This document shows positions 38,631-48,711 of a stretch of DNA of 64,000 bases, piece after piece. Numbering within the stretch: position 1 is the first letter of the stretch; each line of letters opens with the position of its first letter. A program made the translations under genes and the position numbers. The notes under the pieces were generated by a model. It was given only the letters and a program-made list of their open reading frames with translations, did not search any database and was not told the origin of the DNA. Location: assembly GCA_016705335.1 (NCBI GenBank), contig JADIYN010000001.1, forward strand, positions 1-64,000, written 5' to 3'. The DNA comes from Draconibacterium sp. GTDB taxonomy: Bacteria; Bacteroidota; Bacteroidia; Bacteroidales; Prolixibacteraceae.

Positions 38631-38661
38631 TAAAACTAATACTATTTTTTTTTCAATCAAA
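38631..38661 (-). promoter_or_regulatory. Promoter of the trpB2 leader (TTTG-N19-TAGTTTTA)
   Basis: On the minus strand TTTG (38661-38658) is followed after exactly 19 nt by TAGTTTTA (38638-38631), one mismatch from TAnnTTTG. This would start a transcript near 38624 that includes the Trp ORF and hairpin. Confidence 0.5.
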
Positions 38662-38774
38662 TATTTAGGTTTTCTAATCTGTATTCAGAAACGTTTTAAT
38701 TATTCAATTTCTTTCACAAAGTTGTTTTAACCCATTTTTACAGAACTATTTTTTTATCCACCCGCTTTTTTGTT

Positions 38775-38804
38775 TTTGCCGTTCAACATGAATACCTATT
38801 TTTG
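38775..38804 (+). promoter_or_regulatory. Promoter of trpS (TTTG-N18-TATTTTTG)
   Basis: TTTG at 38775-38778 and the perfect -7 box TATTTTTG at 38797-38804 are 18 nt apart. The transcript would have a 5' leader of about 120 nt. I see no Trp ORF or T-box in that leader. Confidence 0.6.
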
Positions 38805-38933
38805 CACCGTTTTAAATTAAACAGAATTTTTAAATAGAACTTTCCGGGCAAAAGGGATTTTTCACAAACAACAGAAAAATCAAATTCCTGTCTTGTGTCT
38901 TGATTCCTGTGTCCCGATTTCAATATTAAAAGA

Positions 38934-39935
38934 ATGAATAAACAAATAGTTGTAAGCGGAATAAGGCCAACAGGGTTTTTACACCTTGGAAATTACTTTG
39001 GTGCAGTACGTAATTTCGTCAGAATGCAGGAAGATTTTAACTGTTACTTTTTTATTGCCGATATCCATTCGCTGACAACGCACCCAACTCCCAGAGATTT
39101 GCAATCGGGTGTAAAACAGGTGCTTGCCGAGTATTTAGCTTGTGGAATTGATCCTGAAAAAGCTACAATTTTTATTCAAAGTGACGTTCCGGAAGTTTCT
39201 GAATTGTACACTTTGTTAAATATGAATGCTTATTTGGGCGAATTGGAACGTACAACTTCGTTTAAAGACAAAGCGCGTCAAAACCCCGACAATGTAAATG
39301 CCGGGTTGCTGACTTACCCGGTTTTAATGGCTGCCGATATCATCATTCATAAAGCGAAATATGTTCCGGTAGGAAAAGACCAGGAGCAAAACCTTGAAAT
39401 GGCGCGGAAATTTGCCAAGCGTTTCAACCACATGTATGGCAAAAAAGTATTCCCGAAACCAAAACCATTTACTTTCGATGGTGGCGATATGATAAAAGTT
39501 CCGGGTTTGGATGGCAGCGGGAAAATGGGAAAATCAGAAGGGAATGCAATCAACCTTTTTGAGGATCCAAAATCAATTCGCCAAAAAGTTATGCGTGCCG
39601 TTACCGATTCGGGACCAACCGAAATGAACCAGAAAAAATCGGAAGCTGTGGAAAATCTTTTCACTTTGCTGAAAATTGTTTCAACACCCGATTCTGTTGC
39701 CCATTTCGATGCATTATACAACAAATGCGAAATCCGTTACGGTGATTTGAAAAAACACCTGGCCGAAGAAATTATTGCATATACATCACCAATTCGCGAT
39801 CGGATTATTGAAATTTTAGAAGATGATTTGTATCTTGCAAAGGTTGCCAAATTGGGTGCTGAGAAGGCACGCGAGTCGGCTTCAAAAACACTTCAGGAAG
39901 TAAAGGAAGTGATTGGATTCAGGAAACTTTTTTAG
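38934..39935 (+). CDS. trpS: Tryptophan-tRNA ligase
   Basis: The 333-residue class I synthetase shows the HIGH-type motif HLGNYFGAV (~17), the TrpRS markers SDVPE and the specificity region LTYPVLMAADIIIHKAKYVPVGKDQEQNLEMAR, and the KMSKS-type loop GKMGKSEGN (~197). It charges tRNA-Trp in the cytoplasm. It is transcribed away from trpB2 from its own promoter; the shared region suggests both respond to tryptophan supply, but only trpB2 has a leader-like arrangement. Confidence 0.96.
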   Translation: MNKQIVVSGIRPTGFLHLGNYFGAVRNFVRMQEDFNCYFFIADIHSLTTHPTPRDLQSGVKQVLAEYLACGIDPEKATIFIQSDVPEVSELYTLLNMNAYLGELERTTSFKDKARQNPDNVNAGLLTYPVLMAADIIIHKAKYVPVGKDQEQNLEMARKFAKRFNHMYGKKVFPKPKPFTFDGGDMIKVPGLDGSGKMGKSEGNAINLFEDPKSIRQKVMRAVTDSGPTEMNQKKSEAVENLFTLLKIVSTPDSVAHFDALYNKCEIRYGDLKKHLAEEIIAYTSPIRDRIIEILEDDLYLAKVAKLGAEKARESASKTLQEVKEVIGFRKLF

Positions 39936-39961
39936 TTTTATATTCATACCCCATGAAGTAT

Positions 39962-39987
39962 AGCCGGGCTGTTGTCCGGCTTTTTTA
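39962..39987 (+). terminator. Intrinsic terminator of trpS
   Basis: AGCCGG (39962-39967) and CCGGCT (39976-39981) with an 8-nt loop, followed by a T run. Confidence 0.8.
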
Positions 39988-40009
39988 TTTATCATGAAGA
40001 ATTAATGAT

Positions 40010-40069
40010 CACAGATTACTCTGATTTTCACAGATTGAAAATAATCTGTGTGAATCTGTGTAATCTGTG
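40010..40069. repeat. Long imperfect inverted repeat (ACAGATT / AATCTGT arms)
   Basis: A 27-nt arm at 40010-40036 and its near-complement at 40043-40069 are separated by 6 nt, and each arm itself contains repeated ACAGATT words. It is an interspersed-type element in the gap before the glycosidase genes. The remaining gap to 40260 is featureless AT-rich DNA. Confidence 0.7.
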
Positions 40070-40260
40070 GTGAAGAAAATTTTACAATTTGTATTTGTTA
40101 GTATAAAGGTTTGAAATGAAAAGATAAACTTTTTCTTCAGCATAAAACTGACACCTTTAAACTTCAAAAATATTCCAGTTTAAATTGTTTTGGCTTAATC
40201 AGGCATTTATCAATTATCCGCCTTTTTCCTTATTTTTACTTTCTACATAAAACAGAACCA

Positions 40261-42030
40261 ATGAGACTAATTTATTTGCTTGCCACAATTATCTTTTTGA
40301 CAACGACACTTTACGCGCAACCCGAAATAACAAAAAATGAAACGTTTGAAAATCTTTTCAACGGCAAAAACCTGGATGGCTGGGAGGTAAAATGCCAGCC
40401 GCAGGATAAAAGCAAAGAATTTTGGTCGGTAAAAAACGGTGCTATCGAATGTAATTCAATCGGAAAGCCGGATCACAATTATGTTTGGCTGATGAATGAG
40501 CAAGAATTTAGCGATTTCGATTTGCAACTACAATTCCAGATTTTTAAAACATCTTCCGGCAACAGCGGAGTTCAATTCCGAAGTCGTTTTGATGATTCAG
40601 AAAATGCCCGCGAAGGTGGCTGGCTAAACGGGCCACAGGTTGATATTCATCCGCCGGCACCGTTTCGTGCCGGGTTAATTTATGATGAAACAGATGGTGT
40701 AAACCGCTGGATTTTCCCATCAATGCCAAACTGGAAAATTGGAGAAAACGACGTTCCAAAATCCGCACTTCAAACCCGGTTATTTTATGCCGATAGTGAC
40801 CCGGATATCTGGAATACAATGGAAATCAGTTGTAAAGGATTAAAAATTAAAACTTTTGTAAATGGGAATTTGGTAACAGATTTTGATGGAACCGGAATTT
40901 TGGATGATGAAATCCATCTGCAAAAAAATGTTGGGGTTTATGGTAGAATAGCTTTACAATTGCATGCTTCAGATGAGTTGCTGATCCGTTTCAAAGACAT
41001 AAAAATTAAAGCCGAGACATCTGAAAATTTCACGAAACAGGCGATTGAAACTTTACAAAAATGGTACAACCCCGAAACAGGACTTTGGCAAACAACCGGC
41101 TGGTGGAACGCGGCAAATGTGTTGACCAGTATCATTCGATACACTGCCGCATCCGGCGACAAAACATATGAATGGGTAATCGAAAATACCTTCTTAAAAA
41201 CAAAAAAAATTGTGGCGCCGGCCAGTCAGGATTACCCGGAACAACGCACCGAAAATTATATAAATGAGTATTATGACGACGAAGGTTGGTGGGCATTGGC
41301 GTGGATTGAAGCTTTTGATTTAACCGGCGAGAAAAAGTACCTGGAAATGGCAAAAACCATTTTCGAAGATATGAAAGGCGGCTGGGATGACCGATGCGGA
41401 GGAGGTATTTTGTGGAAGAAAGGACTTTTATATAAATCGGCTATTTCAAACGAACTATTCCTGCTTTTGGCAACCCGGCTGGCACTGCGCGATGAAAACC
41501 GTGAGTATTACCAAACGTGGGCAAGCAAAGAATGGGAATGGTTTTCTCGAACAGGCATGATAAACGATTTGCCTTTGGTTCATGATGGGGTGAAAGAAGA
41601 TTGTGTAGCAAAAGGTCGGCATTATACCTACAACCAGGGAGTAATTCTGGCCGGACTTGTTGATTTATACAAACTCGATGGCAAGCAGGAACACGTTGAT
41701 TTGGCAAGCAAAATTGCAACAGCTGCGATTCAAAATATGTCAACTCCAGATGGAGTTTTAAAAGGCCATCCAAAACAGGAAGACGGTGCTGACGGCGTTC
41801 AGTTTAAGGGAATTTTTATGCGGCATTTGGGTTATTTATATAAGCAGACCAAAAATCCCGTCTTCAAAGAATATCTTTTAAAGAATGCAAAATCAATAGA
41901 AAAATCTGCAACCGAAAATGGATCATTTTTAATAGGTTCGCAATGGGAAGGGCCATTTGACAAAGCAGATGCGGGGCGGCAAAGTTCAGCTGTTGATGCG
42001 CTGGTTTCGGCTTTTGAAACGTCAAAATAA
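40261..42030 (+). CDS. Secreted DUF1080 (LamG-like) - GH76 fusion protein
   Basis: After a signal peptide (IYLLATIIFLTTTLYAQ), residues ~25-255 form a DUF1080 / 3-keto-disaccharide hydrolase-type domain (FENLFNGKNLDGW, SGNSGVQFRSR, FVNGNLVTDFDGTG). Residues ~260-585 are a GH76-like (alpha/alpha)6 barrel with the catalytic Asp pair in YYDDEGWWALAWIEAFDLTG (~336-356). GH76 enzymes are endo-alpha-1,6-mannanases acting on mannan backbones. DUF1080 members bind or cleave glycans. Fusing the two in one chain is unusual to my knowledge. A GH2 gene starts 15 bp after the stop and is surely co-transcribed. Confidence 0.87.
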   Translation: MRLIYLLATIIFLTTTLYAQPEITKNETFENLFNGKNLDGWEVKCQPQDKSKEFWSVKNGAIECNSIGKPDHNYVWLMNEQEFSDFDLQLQFQIFKTSSGNSGVQFRSRFDDSENAREGGWLNGPQVDIHPPAPFRAGLIYDETDGVNRWIFPSMPNWKIGENDVPKSALQTRLFYADSDPDIWNTMEISCKGLKIKTFVNGNLVTDFDGTGILDDEIHLQKNVGVYGRIALQLHASDELLIRFKDIKIKAETSENFTKQAIETLQKWYNPETGLWQTTGWWNAANVLTSIIRYTAASGDKTYEWVIENTFLKTKKIVAPASQDYPEQRTENYINEYYDDEGWWALAWIEAFDLTGEKKYLEMAKTIFEDMKGGWDDRCGGGILWKKGLLYKSAISNELFLLLATRLALRDENREYYQTWASKEWEWFSRTGMINDLPLVHDGVKEDCVAKGRHYTYNQGVILAGLVDLYKLDGKQEHVDLASKIATAAIQNMSTPDGVLKGHPKQEDGADGVQFKGIFMRHLGYLYKQTKNPVFKEYLLKNAKSIEKSATENGSFLIGSQWEGPFDKADAGRQSSAVDALVSAFETSK

Positions 42031-42045
42031 TTAAACTTAAATCTT

Positions 42046-45000
42046 ATGAAAATACGATCTGTTATAACTGTCATTTTATTGTCAGTTGTTTTTTTTGCAT
42101 TCAATAAAAGAACAGAAATTCAAAAAATTGAAGTTACAGGGGTTGTTAATCCTGTAATATCATTAAACGGCACCTGGAAATTTGTGTTGGATCCACCTGA
42201 AAATTTTTGGAGTGATAGTACCGATTTTCAACGCTGGCATAATATTCAGGTTCCCGGCGAATGTCAGATGCAAGGGTTTGCCATAAAACATGATTCATCT
42301 TATGTTTATAAAACCAGGTTTTTAGTTCCGCAGGATTATGCAGAGAAACAGATTCTTTTGAATTTTTATGGCGTTTACAGTTATACCAGGGTTTGGGTAA
42401 ACGGAAAATTTGTACGCGAACATTTCGGTGGTTTTACCAAATGGAGTTGCGATATTTCGAATTATGTTTCGCCCGGTGAAGAGGCCATTTTATCAGTAGA
42501 AATTATTGACCGGACTGATGACATTTCTTACGCCAGTGGTTATGCAAAACACCAGATTGGCGGAATTTTACGTGATGTTGAATTAACAGCGCTCCCGAAA
42601 CAAAACTTTAAACAGCTTTATTTTGAAACCGATTTGGATGAACTTTTTGAAAATGCGGAATTAAAGGTTTATTATGAATTGACAAGTGAAACTTCAACAA
42701 AAATAAAAGTGGAATTGCTGGATGAAACACATAATATAATTAAATCAGTAGAACAGGAAATTCTGCAACCACTTGGGAACCTGGTTGTACCAATTGAAAA
42801 TCCTAAAAAATGGGATGCTGAACACCCAAATTTATATACGGTTGTTACAACTTTAATTGAAGGAGAAAAAGAAATACTGAAAACTTCAAAAAAACTTGGT
42901 TTTCGTGAAGTAGTTGTTGAAGGAAATCAACTTCTTGTAAATGGAAAACCGGTGAAACTTCGTGGCGCTTGCCGGCATGATGTTCATCCTACTTTGGGAA
43001 GAATGACCACCTCAGATTACGATAAACAAGATGTGTTGCTGGCAAAAGAGGCCAACATAAATTTCATTCGAACTTCACATTACCCACCTTCTGAAAAATT
43101 CCTCGAATATTGCGATGAATATGGGATTTATGTTGAAGATGAAACGGCAGTATGTTTTGTGGATTCGCATCGGACTGATGCTTATCGTGAATCCGGTGCA
43201 TCGCAGGATAATCCTGATTTCACTGAAAGATATTTGTCGCAACTAAAAGAACAGGTTGAAAACCACCGAAACCACCCAAGTGTGATTATCTGGTCAATTG
43301 GAAATGAAAATGTTTTTGGGAGTAATTTTGTTGAATCTTTTAAATGGGTAAAACAAAACGATTTAACACGTCCGGTGATTTATAGTTATCCGGGACAGGT
43401 TCCCGATAGTCTGAAAATTTATGATATAATAAGTATGCATTATCCCGATTGGCAGGGAAATATAAGTCAGTATGGAATTTCAACTTCAAAATTCAATTCC
43501 GAAAAAATGCCAATGCTTTTCGACGAGTGGGCGCATGTGGCATGTTACAATAACTTCGAAATAAAGGAAGATCCCAACGTCCGCAACTTTTGGGGACAAG
43601 GCCTTGACAGTATGTGGACATACACTTTTGAATCGGATGGAGGTTTGGGAGGAGCTATCTGGTGCATGATTGACGAAACTTTTATGTTGCCCGAAAATCT
43701 GGAAGGATTTAATCAGTGGTGGGGAATTCTTGACCCAAATATAATTCCGGCAACTTATACTGGTCCGGATGTCGGTTATGGAGCATGGGGAATTATTGAC
43801 ACCTGGCGTCGCAGGAAACCCGAGTTTTGGGAAACTAAAAAAGCTTACTCTCCAACAAAAATTTACACAAAACAAATCGATAAATATAAAACGGGTAACG
43901 AGTTAACAATTCCGGTTCACAACCGTTTCGACCATACAAATTTTAATGAGTTGAAAATAGTATGGAAATATGAAAACAAATCAGGCGAATTAAATAATGT
44001 GAATCTCGAACCTCATCAAAAAGGGAATTTAGTATTTCCGCCAAACAACTTGAACCCGGATGAAAAACTGAACATTCAATTTTTTCAAAACGATACCTTT
44101 TTAGTTGATGAATACAACCTCCGGATTGGTGACAGAATTGTTGTGTTGCCAACTTGTGAAAATGGAAATCTGAAAGTGGACGAAACAGAAACCCAAATTA
44201 CAATTTCAGCAAAAAACATGGTTTTAAACTTAAATAAGAAAACCGGACTTCTCGAAAATATAAAAATTGGCGATGAGGTAATGATTCAATCGGGGCCGTT
44301 TATTAACCTGAAAATACCAGGAACCTGGCATCAGTATTCAACTATTGAAATGAAGGATTATGCAGAAAACTGGAAATTGGAAAACTTTGATTTTGAAGTA
44401 AAAGATGGAATTGCATCAATTCATACTGAAGGTAATTATGACAGTATTTCAGCAAAATTTATAATTAAAATAGACGAAAACGGGATTATTAATATTGATT
44501 ATGAAATACAGGAAATTCCGTCAGGAAAATTTTTACAGGAAGTTGGATTAAAATTTTTGTTGGGCGATAATTTTCAAAAATTGCTATGGAACCGAAATTC
44601 CTACTTTACAGCATATCCCGAAAACCATTTGGGAAGCCCGGTTGGCGAAGTGGATTTAACATGGAAACCCGAAATGAAATATCGTGAGAAGCCGCAACAC
44701 GATTGGGAAATGGACACAAAGGGATTTTACTATTTTGGATTGGATAAAGAATTACCATACACAAATATTGCCCGTTCGTTAAAAGAGAATATCTATTCTT
44801 TTTTATTAAAAACAAAAAATTCAAATATTGAAGTTTTTTCGGATGGAAAACAAGCTTGCAGGTTTGATAAAATAGATGGAAAAAATATTTTAATAATTAA
44901 TAATAAATGGGATTACAACAGCTTGCTTTGGGGGAATTATATGAAACAGATAAATTCTGAAAAGAGCGAAAGCGGAAATGTAAAATTTAAAATATACTAA
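42046..45000 (+). CDS. GH2 family glycosidase (beta-galactosidase-like), secreted
   Basis: The 984-residue protein has a weak N-terminal export signal (VITVILLSVVFFAF). Domain order follows GH2: jelly-roll (~30-190), Ig-like (~200-290), TIM barrel (~295-600) and C-terminal beta domains. WSIGNEN (~415-421) carries the acid/base Glu and FDEWAH (~490) the nucleophile Glu. GH2 covers beta-galactosidases, beta-mannosidases and beta-glucuronidases. The HxxVHP and RTSHYPP motifs favour the galactosidase/glucuronidase side, but the sugar cannot be fixed by eye. With GH76 upstream and a sulfatase downstream it suggests digestion of a sulfated, mannan-like or marine polysaccharide. Confidence 0.9.
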   Translation: MKIRSVITVILLSVVFFAFNKRTEIQKIEVTGVVNPVISLNGTWKFVLDPPENFWSDSTDFQRWHNIQVPGECQMQGFAIKHDSSYVYKTRFLVPQDYAEKQILLNFYGVYSYTRVWVNGKFVREHFGGFTKWSCDISNYVSPGEEAILSVEIIDRTDDISYASGYAKHQIGGILRDVELTALPKQNFKQLYFETDLDELFENAELKVYYELTSETSTKIKVELLDETHNIIKSVEQEILQPLGNLVVPIENPKKWDAEHPNLYTVVTTLIEGEKEILKTSKKLGFREVVVEGNQLLVNGKPVKLRGACRHDVHPTLGRMTTSDYDKQDVLLAKEANINFIRTSHYPPSEKFLEYCDEYGIYVEDETAVCFVDSHRTDAYRESGASQDNPDFTERYLSQLKEQVENHRNHPSVIIWSIGNENVFGSNFVESFKWVKQNDLTRPVIYSYPGQVPDSLKIYDIISMHYPDWQGNISQYGISTSKFNSEKMPMLFDEWAHVACYNNFEIKEDPNVRNFWGQGLDSMWTYTFESDGGLGGAIWCMIDETFMLPENLEGFNQWWGILDPNIIPATYTGPDVGYGAWGIIDTWRRRKPEFWETKKAYSPTKIYTKQIDKYKTGNELTIPVHNRFDHTNFNELKIVWKYENKSGELNNVNLEPHQKGNLVFPPNNLNPDEKLNIQFFQNDTFLVDEYNLRIGDRIVVLPTCENGNLKVDETETQITISAKNMVLNLNKKTGLLENIKIGDEVMIQSGPFINLKIPGTWHQYSTIEMKDYAENWKLENFDFEVKDGIASIHTEGNYDSISAKFIIKIDENGIINIDYEIQEIPSGKFLQEVGLKFLLGDNFQKLLWNRNSYFTAYPENHLGSPVGEVDLTWKPEMKYREKPQHDWEMDTKGFYYFGLDKELPYTNIARSLKENIYSFLLKTKNSNIEVFSDGKQACRFDKIDGKNILIINNKWDYNSLLWGNYMKQINSEKSESGNVKFKIY

Positions 45001-45094
45001 TCATTAAAAAGTTTGTCATTTCTTTGTCATTTCAAATGATAATTTGAAAACAATCTATTATTCCTATATTTAAGCCTGAAATAAAACCTGTGCG

Positions 45095-47197
45095 ATGGAC
45101 GCAAAATCGAATTCACGTTTCCTGTTTCTATTAACTTTCTGATTGATATATTTGAGCATTGCAGGCCAAAATCAACATGAAATAGATTCTATTAAAACGC
45201 TAAATCTTGTTGAGAAAGATAATGAAACCTTAGCCGACAACCTGAATAACCTTGCCAATTTTTATTCTGAGAGTAATATTGACAGTGCCTATTTTTATGC
45301 AAACAAAGCCCTTGAAACCTCAACACAAATTGGCTATAAAAATGGGGAAGCGGGAGCATACTATTTGTTAAGTTATTTCAATGACCGGGAGGGGAAACTG
45401 AAAGAAGCCATTGATAACATGCAAAATGCAATAAAACTTTATACCGAAATCCGGGATTCATCATACCTGGTTGCCTGTTATAACAATCTTGGGGTTTTAT
45501 ATTCCTATGGAACCGACCAAAAAACAAGCCTTGAATATTTTATCAAAGCCATGAACTTTGCAGAAACAATAAACGAAACCTTCGCATTATCAGAAGCTTA
45601 CAGTAACATTGGTACGTTTTATGAATATTTGGAGGAATACGGTTCAGCGCTTAAATATTATACCAAGGCACTTGAAATTGATATAAAAACAAATAGTGAA
45701 CATAACATCGCACTTTCATATATTACAATCGGGAATGTCAACATTAAACTTCAAAGGTTCGAAAATGCCCGCGATAGCCTAAAAAAAGCACAAAAACTAA
45801 TCTCATTGGTAACTGATAATTACAGGCAAACTGAATTATTTATTAATCTTGCAAAATATTACCTTGAAACAAATCAACTGGACTCAGCAGCTGAACATAT
45901 TAATTTGGCCAAAGCGTTAAATGATATATACAAATATGACCGTTTAAACGCTGATATTCTGCTTTTTGATGGCGATTTAATGTTCAAACAAAAAAATTAT
46001 AAAGAATGTCTCCGTTTATACGATGCGGCTTTTGATATTTACAGCAAACTGAAAATACATGATAATTTCAACAGTATTTACAGGAGCAAATCTACCGCTT
46101 TTTCTGAGCTTGGAAGGCACGACAAGGCTTATGAAATGCTTCAGTTGGCGCAACAAATTGCCGATGAATTTAAGCCAAATGAAATTGCCAAAGTTTTAGG
46201 TGAGTTTGAACATGCTGAAGCATTGAAAGAAGAGAAAAAAAAATTACAACTGGAGCAGGAAGTTCAGTTTCAAAAAAACAAAAACGAAGTTATTCTTATC
46301 AGGGCTAAGCTCCACGGTGCAATAATTTCAATTGTTTTCCTTGTTATAATTACTGGACTGGTTGTTTATTTTTATTTTGCAAAGCGAAAACATAATGAAC
46401 AACTTGAGGAGAATTACAGAATAATTCAGGAACAAAAATCTTTACTTGAAGAAAGTTTTTTAAATCTCAAAAACAACGAGAAAAAACTCAGCCAGTTAAA
46501 CGCCACAAAAGACAAATTCTTTTCAATTATAGCCCATGATCTCAAAAATCCGTTTAATGTTTTAATGGGATTATCAGATATTGTAATTACCGATCCTGAA
46601 GTTCGGCATTCAGCGGAATTTGAACAAATAATCGACGGAATTTTTCAAACGGCTAAATCGGGTTATAATTTATTGGAAAATTTACTTGAATGGGCACGCA
46701 GTCAAACCGGCGACCTTGAATACAAACCGGAGTTTTGGGCAATTGGTGAAATAATTTCGTTGAACACCAATTTATTTAAGGAATCAGCAAAAGCAAAAAA
46801 CATAATGATTTGCACGCTGAATCAAACCGATTACAAAATATACGCTGATTATAACATGGTAAATTTTGTTGTTCGGAACTTAATGAACAATGCAATAAAA
46901 TTCTCGTACCAAAACAGTAAAATAGAAATTAGCCAGGAACTAAAGGATGATCTTTACGTTTTTACAATTCAGGATTATGGAATTGGTATGAACAGGGAAA
47001 CACTGGAAAAACTATTCAAAATTGAAAGCACTCATCCAATTTCCGGAACTGCAAATGAAAAAGGAACAGGTTTGGGGCTGATCATTTGCAAAGAATTTAT
47101 TGAAAAAAATGGTGGAAGTATCTGGTTAGAAAGTAAAGAGGGAAAAGGAAGCAGCTTTCATTTTAATTTGCCGGTTAATGACGGGAAAGAAACTTAA
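45095..47197 (+). pseudogene. TPR-containing membrane sensor histidine kinase, in-frame TGA in the signal peptide
   Basis: From the ATG at 45095 a signal peptide (SRFLFLLTF-stop-LIYLSIAGQ) is cut by TGA at 45140-45142; the same frame then runs to 47197. The shortest uninterrupted ORF begins at a TTG at 45143. The product has tetratricopeptide repeats (~40-390) outside the membrane, one transmembrane helix (AIISIVFLVIITGLVVYFYF), a coiled-coil, HisKA with AHDLKNP and a HATPase with NLMNNAIKFS and GTGLGL. This is the ligand-less TPR sensor type common in Bacteroidota. The stop might be real, read through, or an error. The sulfatase gene overlaps its end, hinting at local control of the polysaccharide genes. 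Confidence 0.82.
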
Positions 47198-47249
47198 AAA
47201 CAGATTAATTTTCAGCATGTTTACAATCGTTTCAAATTATATTTCGAAG

Positions 47250-48686
47250 ATGATAAAATCAGTTTACGCCATTTCAGTTATCGTTTTATTTTTAGTTGCC
47301 TGTCAACCACAAACAAAACAAAATACAGAATCAACCAAACCAAATATTGTTTACATTCTTGCAGATGACCTGGGTTATGGCGATTTGAGTGTTTACGGAC
47401 AAACTCATTTTCAAACACCCAATCTTGATAAAATGGCTGCCGAAGGTATGTTGTTCACACAACACTACGCCGGCACAACAGTTTGTGCACCTTCCCGGTC
47501 TTCGCTGATGACGGGGCTGCACACAGGTCATACGCCAATTCGCGGAAATAAAGAGTGGGAACCGGAAGGTCAGTGGCCTATTGCCGATTCAACTTTTACA
47601 ATTGCCGAAATGTTGAAAGAAGCTGGTTACACAACCGGTGCTTTCGGGAAATGGGGACTTGGTTATATTGAAACTGAAGGTAGTCCGGACAAACAGGGTT
47701 TCGATGAGTTTTTTGGTTACAACTGCCAGCGGCTCGCACATAATTATTACCCCGGTCATTTATGGGACAATCAGGAAAAAGTGATTTTGGAGGGAAACAG
47801 CGGAGATAAATTTGAACAATATGCTCCGGAACTGATTCATCAGCGCGCACTACAGTTTATCGAAAAAAACAAGGACAAACCGTTCTTTTTATATTATCCG
47901 AATACAATTCCACATGCTGAATTGCTGCTCCCCGAAGCCAACCTGGCACAATTTCGTGGCAAATTTCTGCCCGAAAAAAATTACAAAGGTGCTGAACCCG
48001 GAAGTACCGGATTTCGTGAAGGACCATATGGAACTCAGCCCGAAAGCCATGCAGCTTTTGCCGCAATGGTTACTTTGCTTGATAAACAGGTGGGCGAAGT
48101 ACTTGCAAAACTGAAAGAACTGGGACTTGAAAAAAACACGATCGTAATTTTTACATCCGACAACGGACCACATTTGGAGGGCGGTGCCGATCCTGATTAT
48201 TTCGATTCAAACGGAAAACTAAAAGGCTACAAACGTGATTTGTATGAAGGAGGGATTCGCGAACCTATGATTGCCTGGTGGCCCGGTAAAATTGAAGCCG
48301 GTACTACAAACAGCCACATTTCGGCGTTCTGGGATGTAATGCCAACTCTTGCTGAACTTGCCGGAATTGAAGTTCCCAAAAATATCGACGGTATTTCGTT
48401 TTTACCTTCAATGTTAAAAAAAGAAGGTCAAAAGGAACATGATTATTTGTATTGGGAATTTCATGAACAGGGTGGGAGAAAAGCACTTCGCAAAGGCGAT
48501 TGGAAATTGGTACAATACAATGTTCTTGATTCAGAAAAAACTACAACCGGTTTGTATGATTTATCAAAAGATATTGTTGAAGAAAATAATGTAGCAGCTG
48601 AAAATCCTGAAATCGTTAAAGAATTATTTGAATTAATGAATTCAGCAAGAATAGAATCGAAGCATTTCCGTTTGAAAGCAAGATAA
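47250..48686 (+). CDS. Sulfatase (arylsulfatase type), lipoprotein
   Basis: The start at 47250 gives a lipoprotein signal (MIKSVYAISVIVLFLVAC; LVAC lipobox); the longer frame from 47178 overlaps the kinase gene. The body is an S1-type sulfatase: NIVYILADDLGYGDLSVYG with metal-binding Asp pair, VCAPSRSSLMTG (CxPSR, Cys modified to formylglycine), GKWGLGY, and FTSDNGPHLEG with the Asp-Asn metal ligands. It needs formylglycine maturation by a separate enzyme not in this window. It removes sulfate esters from glycans or small molecules at the outer face of a membrane. Confidence 0.94.
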   Translation: MIKSVYAISVIVLFLVACQPQTKQNTESTKPNIVYILADDLGYGDLSVYGQTHFQTPNLDKMAAEGMLFTQHYAGTTVCAPSRSSLMTGLHTGHTPIRGNKEWEPEGQWPIADSTFTIAEMLKEAGYTTGAFGKWGLGYIETEGSPDKQGFDEFFGYNCQRLAHNYYPGHLWDNQEKVILEGNSGDKFEQYAPELIHQRALQFIEKNKDKPFFLYYPNTIPHAELLLPEANLAQFRGKFLPEKNYKGAEPGSTGFREGPYGTQPESHAAFAAMVTLLDKQVGEVLAKLKELGLEKNTIVIFTSDNGPHLEGGADPDYFDSNGKLKGYKRDLYEGGIREPMIAWWPGKIEAGTTNSHISAFWDVMPTLAELAGIEVPKNIDGISFLPSMLKKEGQKEHDYLYWEFHEQGGRKALRKGDWKLVQYNVLDSEKTTTGLYDLSKDIVEENNVAAENPEIVKELFELMNSARIESKHFRLKAR

Positions 48687-48711
48687 ATTAATACTTCAAA
48701 TTGATTTTTTT

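Noticed and set aside
38805..38933. T-box or Trp leader for trpS
   Set aside because: The 5' leader has no T-box core, terminator or short Trp-containing ORF; T-boxes are not expected in Bacteroidota.
45000..47197. Use of TGA as a sense codon
   Set aside because: TGA ends dapF and other genes normally, and Trp is encoded by TGG throughout, so the TGA at 45140 is a local anomaly.
48461..48711. Extension of the 107-residue gene antisense through the sulfatase 3' end
   Set aside because: A one-base correction gives an earlier stop at 48712 and natural ending sequence; an 80-residue antisense overlap with a conserved sulfatase is implausible.
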